Source: Pagrus major (taxonomy: Eukaryota; Chordata; Actinopteri; Spariformes; Sparidae). From it: a stretch of 64,000 nucleotides of DNA. Both the position numbers and the translations under genes were made by a program. The stretch spans positions 18,453,113-18,517,112 of the forward strand of contig NC_133223.1 of NCBI RefSeq assembly GCF_040436345.1, written 5' to 3'. Position 1 is the first letter of the stretch. Each line of letters begins with the position of its first letter. The notes below the pieces were generated by a model. It had not been told where the DNA came from. It made no database searches and saw only the letters and a list, made by a program, of their open reading frames with translations. This document shows positions 44,691 through 56,524 of the stretch, piece after piece.

Positions 44691-47600
44691 TTGCCAAGTG
44701 AGGACGCACCAACCTGAGTCAGAGCAGCAAACATGAAGAAATCAGTCAAATTTACATCAACTCCAGCTGAAGGTGAGTGATCTATTTTTGTTGCACAAAA
44801 TGGAAACAATTATAAGAGCCATAAGTTGTGAAAGCCAAGTAATTACAGGTAACTCTAATAGTTTTCCCTCTTTTTTGACAGACATTGAGCATGGGTAAGT
44901 TTGTATTTTAAGCTAGATTAGTACTATGTTTCAGACAACAATGTTTGTAGGTGTTATGGAAAATTCCTGTGACTTACTAGAATGTACATGTGTTACAGAG
45001 ATGAGAAGAAAAAAGAAAAAACACAGAGTGTTGAATACTTTCAGCTGGTAAATATTGTGTCTTCACTAATATGGAAAGTGTGTTGGTCAGTTTATTTTAC
45101 ATTACTTCACATTCATTTAGAAGACGCTTTTGAGAGTTACTTACATCTGTTCAGTAATTATTTTTTAAAAAGACATAAAGAAGTGCTAGCAATGATTGAT
45201 GAGATATAATCCAAACAAGGGTTTTTTTTTACTGTTAGGTAAAAAAGAAAATCCAATATCCAATGTATAAATATATGTAAAATTTGTTATATTGTAATAT
45301 ATCAGTTACAGGGGATTGAGTACTTTCGAATATAATGTGATTGATGTAGTTTTACTTTTAAAAGACCACTGTCCTTTTCTTATCTTTTCGGTTTGATCAT
45401 TAAAAATCAAAAATCAAATAAAAAAGGGGCGCAAGCTACTTTTTAAAGGAATCTAAAAAGTCCACAAATTCCTTTTTGCAGTATCGATTTGCCACCTTGA
45501 AAGACACCGTGATGATGGTAGTGGGGGGTTTGTGTGCCCTCGTACACGGTGCAGCTTCAACTCTCATGCTTCTTGTGTACGGCATGATGACAGACACATT
45601 TGTGGCTTATGAGCTTGAAGTCCAAGAACTGAAAGACCCAAACAAGGAATGCAACAACAACTCCATCTATTGGATAAATGGCTCCATATTTGAGACAGCT
45701 GAAAATGAGACAGTGTACTGTGGGTAAGTCATCAGTTCATTGTTGATGAGATTTGTGTAATACTGAGAAGCTGCTAATCATTTTTTTCTCTTGGCAGGGT
45801 GGATATTGAAGCACAGATGACCATGTTTGCATATTATTATATTGGAATTGGATTAGGAGTTCTGTTTGTTAGTTATTTTCAGGTAAGTATTTATGCGTGA
45901 TATGTTCAGCTCTTGAACAATTAATGCTTATGACATTGGGACATTATATCAATTCTCATTATTTACTGATTATTCACACTGTAGATTTTCTTCTGGGTGT
46001 CAGCGGCTGCAAGACAAATTCAGAGAATAAGAAAGACTTATTTCAGAAAAGTAATGCAGATGGAGATCGGATGGTTTGACTGCAACTCTGTTGGTGAACT
46101 GAACACAAGGATATCAGAGTGAGTTGGGGCTCTTATCATCTTATATTATCGTTATCGATGCATAGATGAGATAATGTTGTACTGTTTCTGTTCCTTTGCA
46201 GTGATATCAACAAGATCAACAATGCCATTGCTGACCAGGTGTCCATGTTCATTGAGAGGATCTCTACATTTGTGTTTGGCTTCATGGTTGGATTCATTGG
46301 TGGATGGAAGCTGACTTTGGTGGTCATATCAGTGAGCCCGCTGATTGGAATAGCTGCCGGACTTATGGCCACGGTGAGGGGCAAATTGTGCAGGAATTAC
46401 TGTTATTTCTTCCTGCTAGATGGGAGGACATTGCTGCTCCATGTGATATTATAGAGTTTGACTAAATACTTTTTTTATTTGATCACTTTGTTGTTGTTGA
46501 AGGCTGTGGCCAGGCTGACAGGGAGAGAGCTAAAGGCCTACGCAAAGGCAGGGGCAGTGGCCGACGAGGTCCTGTCGTCAATCAGAACGGTAGCAGCCTT
46601 CGGTGGGGAGAACAAAGAAGCTGAAAGGTATTTAGACATTTTCTAAGATCACAAGATGTGGTTCGGCTTTGCAAATAATGATGAGCCATTACTCCATGAT
46701 TTGAAATTGACTGTAAATGTGAAATTTCTACAGATATGATGGAAACCTTGCGGAAGCTCAGACCTGGGGTGTGAAAAAGGGCACCATCATAGGAATTTTT
46801 GAGGGATACCTGTGGTGCATCATTTTCTTTTTTTTCGCTTTGACCTTTTGGTATGGATCAAAATTGGTCATCGACACCAAGGAACTGTCTGCCGGTAGTC
46901 TCATTCAGGTATTTAAATTAAATGCATTTAGCTCCTGATACTCTATATAGGTATTTGAAAGCCAGAAGCCTTTGTTTCACCATGTGGCTGTTGTGTTTCT
47001 TTCAGGTATTCTTTGCAGTACTCATAGCAGCTATGAACCTGGGCCAGGCCTCACCCTGCCTGGAGGCCTTTGCTTCTGGCCGTGCTGCAGCAAAGACCAT
47101 TTTTGACACTATTGATCGGGTAATATAAAGATGCTACTTGAGACTTTATTGCAGATGGAATCCAGATTAGTTTATTTTGATTTTTAAAGAAAGAATCTTA
47201 ACAATAAAATACATTTCTGTGTTGTTATGTTCACAGGAACCTGGAATTGATTGTTTCTCCAAAGAAGGTCACAAATTAGACAAAGTAAAAGGTGACATTG
47301 AGTTTCATAACGTCACTTTCTTCTACCCATCCCGGCCTGAAGTCAAGGTAAATTTCTTCAACTAGCATTTATTTGTGTCCATTTCTCAGTTCTCCAAAGT
47401 CAGCCACACAACATCTAACTTTTTCCAGATCTTAAATGATCTGAGCATGCAGATCAAATCAGGAGAAACTACTGCTTTTGTGGGGCCGAGCGGATCTGGA
47501 AAGAGCACGACCATCCAGCTCATCCAAAGGTTTTATGACTTAAAGGAAGGAACGGTAACAATCTGAGTAACTGCAGCGACACACAGTACAGATCAATGGA

Positions 47601-50600
47601 AAGTCTGAATACCTCAGTGTAATCGCACATTAACTATAATTCTCATTCTATAGGTGACTTTAGACGGCCATGACATTCGTACTTTAAACATCCAGTGGCT
47701 CAGATCTCTCATCGGTGTTGTTGAGCAGGAGCCAACGCTGTTTGCTACAACCATTGCAGAAAACATCCGGTTTGGTCGACCTGGAGTAACCATGGAAGAC
47801 ATCATCCAGGCAACAAAAGAGGCTAATGCCTATAATTTTATTATGGACCTGCCACAGGTATGCTTATATATTTTAATGATAATATGCAAGAATTGCTGTA
47901 CATTCAGCAGTTTTCCAGTCATATATGTGAATTTGTGTTAATAATTTATCCTGAGCTAAAAAGGAACATGTTGCCACGTATCCACCAGAAATTCGATACT
48001 CTGGTGGGAGAAGGTGGAGGACAGATGAGTGGAGGACAGAAGCAGAGGATTGCCATTGCTCGAGCTCTGATCCGAAACCCCAGGATCCTGCTGCTGGATA
48101 TGGCCACATCTGCCTTAGACAATGAGACCGAAGCTGTTGTCCAGGAGGCGCTGGATAAGGTGAGCCACTCTCTGCCCATAGATTACATAATTGAAGGAAC
48201 TTTTATAATTAACATCAGCAACATGTCATGTTTTGTCAAATGAAGGCCTAATAACTGGTATGTGTGCAGGTACGCACGGGCAGGACAACAATTTCTGTTG
48301 CCCATCGTCTCTCCACAATAAGAAATGCAGATGTCATCATTGGTTTTGAGCATGGACAGGCTGTGGAGAAGGGAACACACAGTGAGCTGATCGAAAGACA
48401 AGGAGTCTACTTTACTCTGGTCACCCTGCAGAATCAAGGCACATCCAACACAACTAAAGGTAGGATGTGCAGGGCTGCTGAGAGGGTGACAACAAATAAT
48501 CATTATAGATAATCCAGATAAAAACAAAATAAAACTCACCAAAACCACTGCTCCAACAAATCACCTTTGGTTTGGTCGAAACAAATCCTTAATTGGCAGA
48601 GTTAGATGTGAAAATATTCAAAAAAATCACCTCAGCACTGTGTTCCCTGTCATCATTTGTCTCTAAGACTGTAAAATTGTTTTTAAATCAGACACTCCAC
48701 AAAATGAGAAAACAAGGACTATGCGCACACCGTAATAAACTAGGAACTTTCAAACGTACTGATAGATTAGGTATGATGAGGAAAGAAGGGTAAGGAAAAC
48801 ACAATATTATATCTGCTAGGAAAGACATGATTAAAAGTATGCAATCTTCTAACTAATAACTTCAGAATAGCAGGATTTACAGAGGGAATTTAGTTTGTCT
48901 TTTCTGCCAAGCTGCTAAACTTCAGTATGTAGTGGTAATACACCTAGCTGGTTTGCCAACCACGTTTAAGACTCAAAGAAGGTAAAGCTCAAAGAAAGAG
49001 TAAACTTGTTGTCACATGAAAGTACAGTTCACTTCATGTTCCTCTGAACAGAAGCCCTGCTGTGTTTTTAGCTACGTTAGCGTTTAGTCCCATTAGCCAA
49101 ACACACAACAGGACTGCTGCCCACTTGTTGTAAGCTTACTAGCTACATCAACATTATCAGGGAAAACCTACCATGCCAGAGTTTACTGTGTCCTTTCAGA
49201 TTTTAACAAGTCATGTTTTTCTTAGGTCTCCTGTTGAGTAGCCAGCCAGTGATTGTAACTAGTTCTGACACGGTGCTATGTAGAGAGAGATATCTATATT
49301 AACGGTATGAGAAGAGGCACGCCCTTGTAGTGGTTCAGTTTGTTATTTGCTAAGCAGTAGTCACACATGCTGTACAGAAATGACTTACTCTTCTTTCACA
49401 TAACTGGAAAGGTGATGGCTATTTGGTGTTTGTGAGGTATAATGTGTGAGACAATGTAGATCACAGACAAGTTTTACACAAAACCAAATGATACTACTAT
49501 CTTTACAACAAACTGTGACTTTCTGGACTTGCAGAATTACATTTTAAATTGACAAAAATGTCATTCATGGCACAATTCAAACAGGATCAAATCATTATTT
49601 GTCTCTCGCTATTCACTACCACACATATTTTTTCATAAATAAGTTCCCATGGGTACACTGGAAGGGGTATGACTTCAGCTCTCTATAGAGTGTTTGAAGG
49701 TCCTTTCTGTGTCTCTTAAAGAGCAACAGAAGCTTTAATATTTGCATTAAAGCTGTATTGGTTTGTTATTTCATTATGCCAGATGTGACCAGGGAAGGTC
49801 ATGAAGACCTTGATCTAAAATCGAGTTCTAGTCATGGACACTGCACATCCAGTAAAAGGTACAGTAAATCCATCTCAGAAAGATCAGAAAAGAATGTAAA
49901 AACAGATACCACCATACCATTATATATGTTCTCTATATTTCTCCTGCAGGAGTTCTGTTCGACTGCGATCTCTGAGCAAACTGTCAAGTTATTCTGTCAC
50001 ACTGTCAGAAAGCCTCAAGATCACACCAGAAAATGTACTGAGGTTCTCTTTAGTGTGGTGTGATATATTTACTTTTTTTACAAGATATCCTGTGGAAATT
50101 AATAGTGCCAATGCCATTCTTTAACAGAAACATGAGGTTGATCCAGATGAACGTGTAGAGCCTGCTCCAGTAGCACGTATCCTTAAGTACAACCAACCAG
50201 AATGGCCCTACATGCTGCTGGGCTTGCTGGGAGCTGCTGTCAATGGCTCTGTCAACCCCATCTATTCTATCCTGTTCAGCCAAGTCCTTGGGGTGAGGGC
50301 TGCATATTTCAAAACTCATTACTTGTGGTCTGATGTACTTTAATGAAGTGGAAATGACTTATGTGATCTTTGTATCTGCAGACTTTTGCCATTCCTGACT
50401 TGAGCGAACAGAGGGAGCAGATCAATGGGATATGTCTTCTGTTTTGCATTGTGGCTGTTGCTAGTTTCTTCTCCCAGTTTTTACAGGTTTGATTTAGAAT
50501 TTGCCACGTAATCAAGACATTTAGAGTAAACATCTCTTTGTCAACTTGATATGGAAATGTCAAGCATGGTTGAATGTTCCAGGGATTTGCTTTTGCCAAG

Positions 50601-53600
50601 TCTGGAGAGCTGCTGACCCGCCGTCTAAGGAAACTGGGCTTCCAGGCCATGTTGAGACAGGAGATTGGCTGGTTTGATGATCCCAGAAACAGCCTTGGAG
50701 CTTTGACCACCAGACTGGCCACGGATGCATCAATGGTCCAGGGGGTAAGTGATGGATTTACAGGCCATATTCAACATTATTTTTTCACACAAAAAGCATA
50801 AAAAGCAATTGCAACGTTGTTTTGAATGTGACTGGTCTTGTTGTGCAGGCAACAGGATCTCAGATCGGCATGATCGTTAACTCATTGACCAACATTGGAG
50901 CGTCTTTCGTCATTGCTTTCTACTTCAGTTGGAAGTTAACTCTGGTCATTATGTGCTTCCTGCCACTCATCGGGCTGTCCGGGGTGTTCCAAGCCAAAAT
51001 GCTCACAGGGTTTGAAAATCAAGATAAAAAAGCCATGGAAGAGGCAGGTCAGGTAAGCCTCACAGAACATTGGCCCTGCATATTTCTTTGAGAAACCAAA
51101 GACTACAATATAAGATCTGAACTTTCACCCAAAGGTATCCAGTGAGGCTCTCGCCAACATCAGGACGATTGCAGGCTTGGCCAAAGAGAGCTCATTTGTG
51201 GAGTCATATGAGCAGAAACTCGAGCTTCCATATAAATCGGCCAAGAAGAGAGCCCACATTTATGGGCTCTGTTTTGGTTTTGCCAAGTGTGTCATCTTCA
51301 TGGCATATGCTGCTTCATTTAGATATGGAGGCTATCTGGTTAGCTCTGAGGGGTTACAATACATGTTTGTTTTCAGGTTGGTAAAATTAGTTCTTTCAAT
51401 GGAGCCTTTGTGTTTTTTAGAGCCTATATTAAAAAGTATTTTTATATTTTTGTGATATGATCACCAAAAATCAACCAAGTGTTCATATGTTGTTTCTACA
51501 GAGTGATTTCAGCTGTAGTGATCAGTGGGACGGCACTGGGCAGAGTTTCCTCCTTCACTCCAGATTATGCCAGAGCCAAGACTGCTGCTGCTCAGTTTTT
51601 CAAACTTTTGGACCATGTGCCAAAAATCAGCATGAGCCACACAGATGGAGAGAAATGGGTTGGTAAATTTGTTAATAAGATACAATTATATCTAATAAGA
51701 TGTAATTTTGTCATGTTGTTACTTTTAAATGTTTAAGCCTAGTTGTCCATCTTTAGGATAACTTCAGAGGTGAAATAGAGTTCTTCAATTGTAAGTTCAC
51801 CTATCCAACTCGGCCAGATATCCAGGTGTTGAACGACCTAGTTGTGTCTGTGAAGCCTGGTCAGACTTTGGCATTTGTTGGGAGCAGCGGCTGTGGGAAA
51901 AGCACCAGTGTTCAACTGTTGGAAAGGTTCTATGACCCCGATGAAGGGCAAGTGGTATGTCGACTGATTTAGACATTCATTTAACTCGTCACAAAATGAG
52001 TTTAATCTCTTCAAAAGGCAGCAACTCTGTTTTAATAATGTCATCCTTTTTTTTTCAGTTGATTGATGGCCGCCCATCTCATAGAGTCAATGTGCCCTTC
52101 CTAAGATCTCAGATTGGCATAGTGTCCCAGGAGCCAGTGTTGTTTGACTGCAGCATAGCGGAAAATATTCAGTATGGAGATAACACACGCAGTGTCAGCA
52201 TGGAAGAGATTGTTGAGTCTGCTAGGAAAGCCTACCTTCATGATTTTGTCATGACACTACCAGAAGTGAGTAAATACAACTTTACCTGTATTGCAATTGC
52301 AAATCTTGCATATTAGTCTTGTACTGTATGCCATTCTTTTACGGGAAAACAATTAAAATGACCAGCCTTCTTGAAGTCCTGGCATCCTGGAAGAGGACTT
52401 CAACTCTCACGTGGGCAACCCAAGCGATGCTTTGTTGTTGGACTGTTGTGCTAGTCATAGATTGACAATAATGAACACCATGTTCGAGCGTAAGGTGGTT
52501 TATAAGTGTACTTGGTACCAGGCCAGCTTAGGCCAAAGGTCGATGATCAACTATGTGGTTGTATCATCGGATCTGCGGCCGTATGTCTTGGACACTCGGG
52601 TGAAGAAAAGAGCAGAGCTGTCAATTGATCATCACCTGATGGTGGCAACCTAAGAACCTGCTGGTGGACACCATCGGTGAGGGAGGCTGTCAAACTGAAG
52701 AAGGAGACCTTTTGGGCTTGTTTGGCCCAGAGGTTTCCTGAAGCAGCAGACAGGTACTGGGAGGCCAGAAGGGCTTCAGCTTCAGCAGTCGCTAAATCAA
52801 AAAATAGGGTGTGTGAGGAGTTCGGGGAGGCTATGGAGAACGACTTTTGGTCGGCCTCAAGGAAGTTCTGGCAAACTATCAGGTGACTCAGAAATCGGAA
52901 AAGCGGGGCTAAGCCCAGGCTGTGCTCAGTCGGAGAAGAGAACTGTTGACTCAGACAGGGGATATCGTTGGGCAGTGAAAGTAGCACTTTAACGCACTCC
53001 TGAACTCAACTAACATATTCTCTGCAGAGGAGTCTGAAGACTCAGGGAAACGTCCCTATCCCTGGCAGAGGTCGCTGAGGTAGTCAAGAAGCTCCCTAGT
53101 GACAAAGGGTGGATGAGATTCACCCTGAGATGCTGAAGGCACTGGACATTGTTGGGTTGTCTTGGGTGACACACCTTTTCAGTAGCCATGTTAAAAAATC
53201 CCAAGAATCAAAATGCGAAACTGTTTTGAGTGAATGAACTAGGCTACATAAAGTGTAATTTCGTCAGCGGATGACGTGGTGTAGGGGGGGACGGCCTTCC
53301 ATTCCGAAACACCTCCACTGCGAAACCCCTCCATTCCGAAACACCCCCATTCCGAAACACCGCTGTTCCGAATCCGACTTTCAACTTCCAATTACTTCCC
53401 AATAGGGTTAGGGTTAGGGTTAGGGTCAGGGGTTCCCCAATAGCCTTTTCGGAATAGCGGGGTCTTTAGAAAAAATGGGAAACCACACCATTACGAAGAC
53501 TGGAAGTCTATTTTCGGAACAGCGGGGTTTCAGAAAGGTGGGGTGTAAACGGTGTAGGGTACATAGATGTGTCACGAGTGGATGTGGAAGTAAATACAAG

Positions 53601-54912
53601 CTAGCAGAAAAACAAACCAGGAGACAAAATGGAGAAAGATCTTCAGGAATTACTGTCGATAGGGCAAGTTGTAATTGTTCTTGCGTGTCAGATCGCATTG
53701 GCCATGTTGCATGCTGTCTGGAGATGACAAAGAAATGCAATGATTATAATGCACGCAGCAGACAGCGGGAACAGCTGATCAGTCGCCGATTATTGGGGTA
53801 TCACACTGCTCAGCCTCCCTGGGAAAGTTTACTCCAGGATTTTGGAAAGGAGGCTGTCAACCCTTAGATTCAGGAGGAACAATGCAGATTCCGTTCTGGT
53901 CATGGAACAGTGGACCAGCTTTTTAACCTTGAAGGATCGCTGGTGGGGTCATGGGAGTTTGCCCATCCAGTCTTCATGTATTTTGTGGCCCATGTGGGGG
54001 CTACTGTGGGATTACAGGGTACCAGGGACGATGCTAGGAGTTATCTGGTCCCTGTATAACCAACGTGAGAGCTTTGTCCGTATATTTAGCACTAAGTCAA
54101 ACACATTTCCAGTGGGTGTTGGATTCCACCTTCGCATCGAAAGGAGCATCCTGAGTGGCATCTGATTAGGATGCCTCCTGGGCACTTCCCTTTGGTGATT
54201 TTTCAGTGACGACCAACAAGGAGGAGACCCCAGACCCGGAAGTAGCTGGAGAGATTATATATCTCATCTGGTCTGGGAATGCCTCCAGATCCCCCATGGA
54301 TGGACTGATGAATGGATGGATTTTATTGTTCACATACAGGTTTACAGCACTGTTGACCTTCTGAATTTTTGCTTTCTCCAATTCTCTCAATACATTTGCA
54401 AATTTTAAGAAATATGAGACTCGGGTTGGTGCCCAGGGCTCCCAGCTGTCAAGAGGTGAAAAACAACGCATTGCTATTGCCCGAGCCATTGTCAGAAACC
54501 CCAAGATCCTACTACTAGATGAAGCTACCTCTGCCCTGGACACAGAGAGTGAAAAGGTAACATTTGTAATCACTAAGAAACATTATGAACATAAAGCCAA
54601 GTATATCTTTTTCTCTCCACATATTTAAATGAACTTACTCAAAGAGTGGTGTGCACCACTGCACCCACGTTTTTTTAAGTAGGTTCCTGACAGAGCACTT
54701 TTTATCCACAGACTGTCCAGTTTGCACTGGATGAGGCCAGAAAAGGACGAACCTGCATCGTCATCGCTCACCGGCTCTCTACTATCCAGACTGCTGACAT
54801 CATAGCAGTGATTTCACATGGAACTGTCATGGAACAAGGCACACATGATGAACTCATGGCCGAGAAAGGTGCTTATTATAAACTGGTCACAACAGGGGCT
54901 CCAATCAGCTAG
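44691..54912 (+). CDS. abcb11: Bile salt export pump ABCB11, tandem copy 2 (~1,299 aa)
   Basis: Second complete transporter gene, same layout and exon phases as copy 1. Exons: 44691-44772 (ATG 44733), 44882-44894, 44999-45047, 45482-45723, 45798-45882, 45985-46118, 46202-46373, 46503-46627, 46734-46908, 47006-47119, 47237-47347, 47429-47554, 47654-47857, 47989-48159, 48270-48459, 49783-49858, 49950-50034, 50128-50292, 50382-50486, 50583-50744, 50849-51052, 51135-51376, 51502-51658, 51757-51954, 52059-52265, 54410-54556, 54712-54912. Exon lengths equal copy 1 except the first coding exon, 16 and 17 (40, 76 and 85 coding bases against 37, 79 and 79). NBD1 keeps GPSGSGKST and [14 protein letters not shown]2 has LSRGE (as in human) where copy 1 has LSRGQ. 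NBD1 reads FYDLKEG where copy 1 has FYDPKEG. The frame is open, so it should be functional; whether it keeps bile-salt specificity is unknown. Confidence 0.94.
52362..54325 (+). mobile_element. Degraded Rex3-like (RTE clade) LINE in abcb11 copy 2 intron, with a nested insertion
   Basis: Sense-strand remnant of the endonuclease end (GGACTTCAACTCTCACGTGG; protein [36 protein letters not shown]), the linker ([25 protein letters not shown]) and the reverse transcriptase (nucleotide CACTGCTCAGCCTCCCTGGG; protein [17 protein letters not shown]-like). The 3' part ends with ATGGATGGACTGATGAATGG, a short-repeat tail of the RTE type. Several frame breaks and a ~600-bp foreign block at about 53,185-53,790 show it is dead. 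It accounts for the extra length of this intron (2.1 kb against 0.88 kb in copy 1). The Rex3 assignment is from memory of conserved peptides. Confidence 0.75.
53185..53790. repeat. Block with CATTCCGAAAC repeats and telomere-like GGGTTA repeats, nested in the LINE
   Basis: It interrupts the LINE between the linker and the reverse-transcriptase core. It holds four to five copies of a CATTCCGAAACACC-type unit (53,298-53,370) and four GGGTTA units (53,406-53,427). Inverted-sense copies of the first motif (TTTTCGGAATAGCGGGG, TTTTCGGAACAGCGGGG) follow at 53,447 and 53,512. There is no coding sequence I recognise. The outer limits are approximate because the LINE has also lost sequence at this point. 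Confidence 0.5.
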
Positions 54913-55255
54913 GCCCCGGCAGATTTTTCTTTTTATGTCTTTAATGAATGTGTTTTCGTTTTGTGGTATCGCACTGAAAAAGGTTTAAATGAGCTACGGA
55001 CATTATATCTATGCAACACCATTAGGGATTGTGCATTTTACATATATAGCATAGAGAAGAAATTGTTCCCATCTTCATTTTTAGTAATTACGTGGTTTGT
55101 TTTTAATGATGTCGTGATAAAAGTATTTATCATATAGTTAAAGCTATGGTCTAAGATTTGAAAGATTTATCATTATTATTAACATTATTTAGATGGTGGT
55201 TATGGCCCAATAGTACGACCTACACAATGTGAAGAGCAAAAGGAACCAAATAAAT
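54913..55255 (+). other. abcb11: Probable 3' UTR of abcb11 copy 2
   Basis: AT-rich sequence after the stop. The first AATAAA is at 55,249-55,254. The sequence is clearly diverged from the copy 1 3' UTR. Confidence 0.4.
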
Positions 55256-55287
55256 CCATTCTCTCTAGCGCCTGCAAAACTGAAAAG

Positions 55288-55338
55288 AAATTGACCAATA
55301 GGAGCCATGCGGCCTGCATGGCTCCTATTGGTCAATTT
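55288..55338. promoter_or_regulatory. Perfect 23-bp palindrome carrying two CCAAT boxes
   Basis: Left arm 55,288-55,310 and right arm 55,316-55,338 are exact reverse complements around the 5-bp spacer GGCCT. Each arm contains GACCAATAGGAGCC, so two CCAAT (NF-Y-type) boxes face each other. It lies about 80 bp upstream of exon-like, promoter-like sequence, but no gene is attached that I can identify. Confidence 0.6.
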
Positions 55339-55616
55339 TCCCATCCATTCCCCTCGCTCACTCTCCTGCTCCTGGTCACGCCTCGTCCCGACCCACTTCC
55401 GCATTTGAAACTACAAGCGGACAAGAGGTTTGTTTTGCCCTGAGCAGTTCAGGTAGGGAGGGAAAGCAGAGCTTGCCCCACCGGCAAAGGCTGAAAGAAA
55501 GCAAAAGTCTGTCACTGAAAAGGCAGACACAAAGCGGAGATGTAAACAAAGAGGTCTCAAACCCGAGTAAACATCGGGTCATCATTTGAAAGGTCCGTGA
55601 AGATATGGACCCGATG

Positions 55617-56170
55617 TTGATACAGCGGAGTTTCTGTTGAACAGGTAATCTTTCGTCTTTATTGTGGATGTTGTGACACAGATAACTTTCATGCCGATGC
55701 TGGCTTATGACTGTGAAAGCTGCCGTTAGTTTTTTTCTGTGTTATTAGGCGGTGTCGAGACAATTTCTGTCTCTGCAGTATTGTCAACACTTGTTTATTT
55801 GTTCGACGGAGACGTTAGCCTCTATGTTAGCATTGTAAGCTAACAACAAGCTAACATTGCTATCATTTTTACACCAAATCAGCCTATGTATTTGCTCGTG
55901 GCAGCTAAATGAAGCAGCAAGTAATGCAAGCTAAAGCTATTCTGACACAGCGGAGTTTCTGTTGAACAGGTAATCCTTCGTCGTCTTTATTGTGGATGCT
56001 GTAACAAAGATAACTTTCATGCCGATGCTGGCTTATGACTGTGAAAGCTGCCGTTTTTGTCCGTGTTATTAGGCGGTGTCGAAACAATTTAGAGACGTTA
56101 GCCTCTATCTTAGCCTTGTAAGCTAACATTGCTATCATCTTTACAACAAATCAGCCTATTTATTTGCAAA
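55617..56170. repeat. Tandem direct repeat of ~270 bp, offset ~325 bp
   Basis: CAGCGGAGTTTCTGTTGAAC followed by AGGTAATC occurs at 55,624 and again at 55,949. The following text (ATAACTTTCATGCCGATGCT, TGTTATTAGGCGGTGTCGA, GTAAGCTAACA) repeats in the same order. The joint GAACAG|GTAATC looks like a splice donor in both copies. No long open frame is associated. Confidence 0.6.
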
Positions 56171-56524
56171 TATCTGCAAACAGCGCTGCGCTTGCTTTCA
56201 CCCAAGTAAATTAAAACTAACAACAATTGCATTGTTTAATTCAATGTTCTGGTGTTGTAATTATCTACAAGGTTTTGCAACATGGCCCACCCATCAAAAT
56301 AAATGCTTTTTTTCTCTTGTACATTGTAACGTCGTACTACGTACTGAACGGAAAAACCAAGGCAATAATTTCCTCATGTGATTGACATATAACACGCTGT
56401 AATTCAAGTCCTGGTATGGAATTTGTCGAACTAAATAAACGTCGATATCCAAAATCGAGATCACTGTGATTGTTTTCTGGCTTCAATTACGTCTATTAAA
56501 TCTACTTCACTCGAAATGTACTAT

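Noticed and set aside
52677-52886. Short frame resembling a separate protein in an abcb11 intron
   Set aside because: It is part of the Rex3-like LINE linker region, continuous with flanking LINE sequence.
53400-53430. Interstitial telomere marking a chromosome fusion
   Set aside because: Only four GGGTTA units, inside a repeat block nested in a LINE in an intron; gene order is not broken here.
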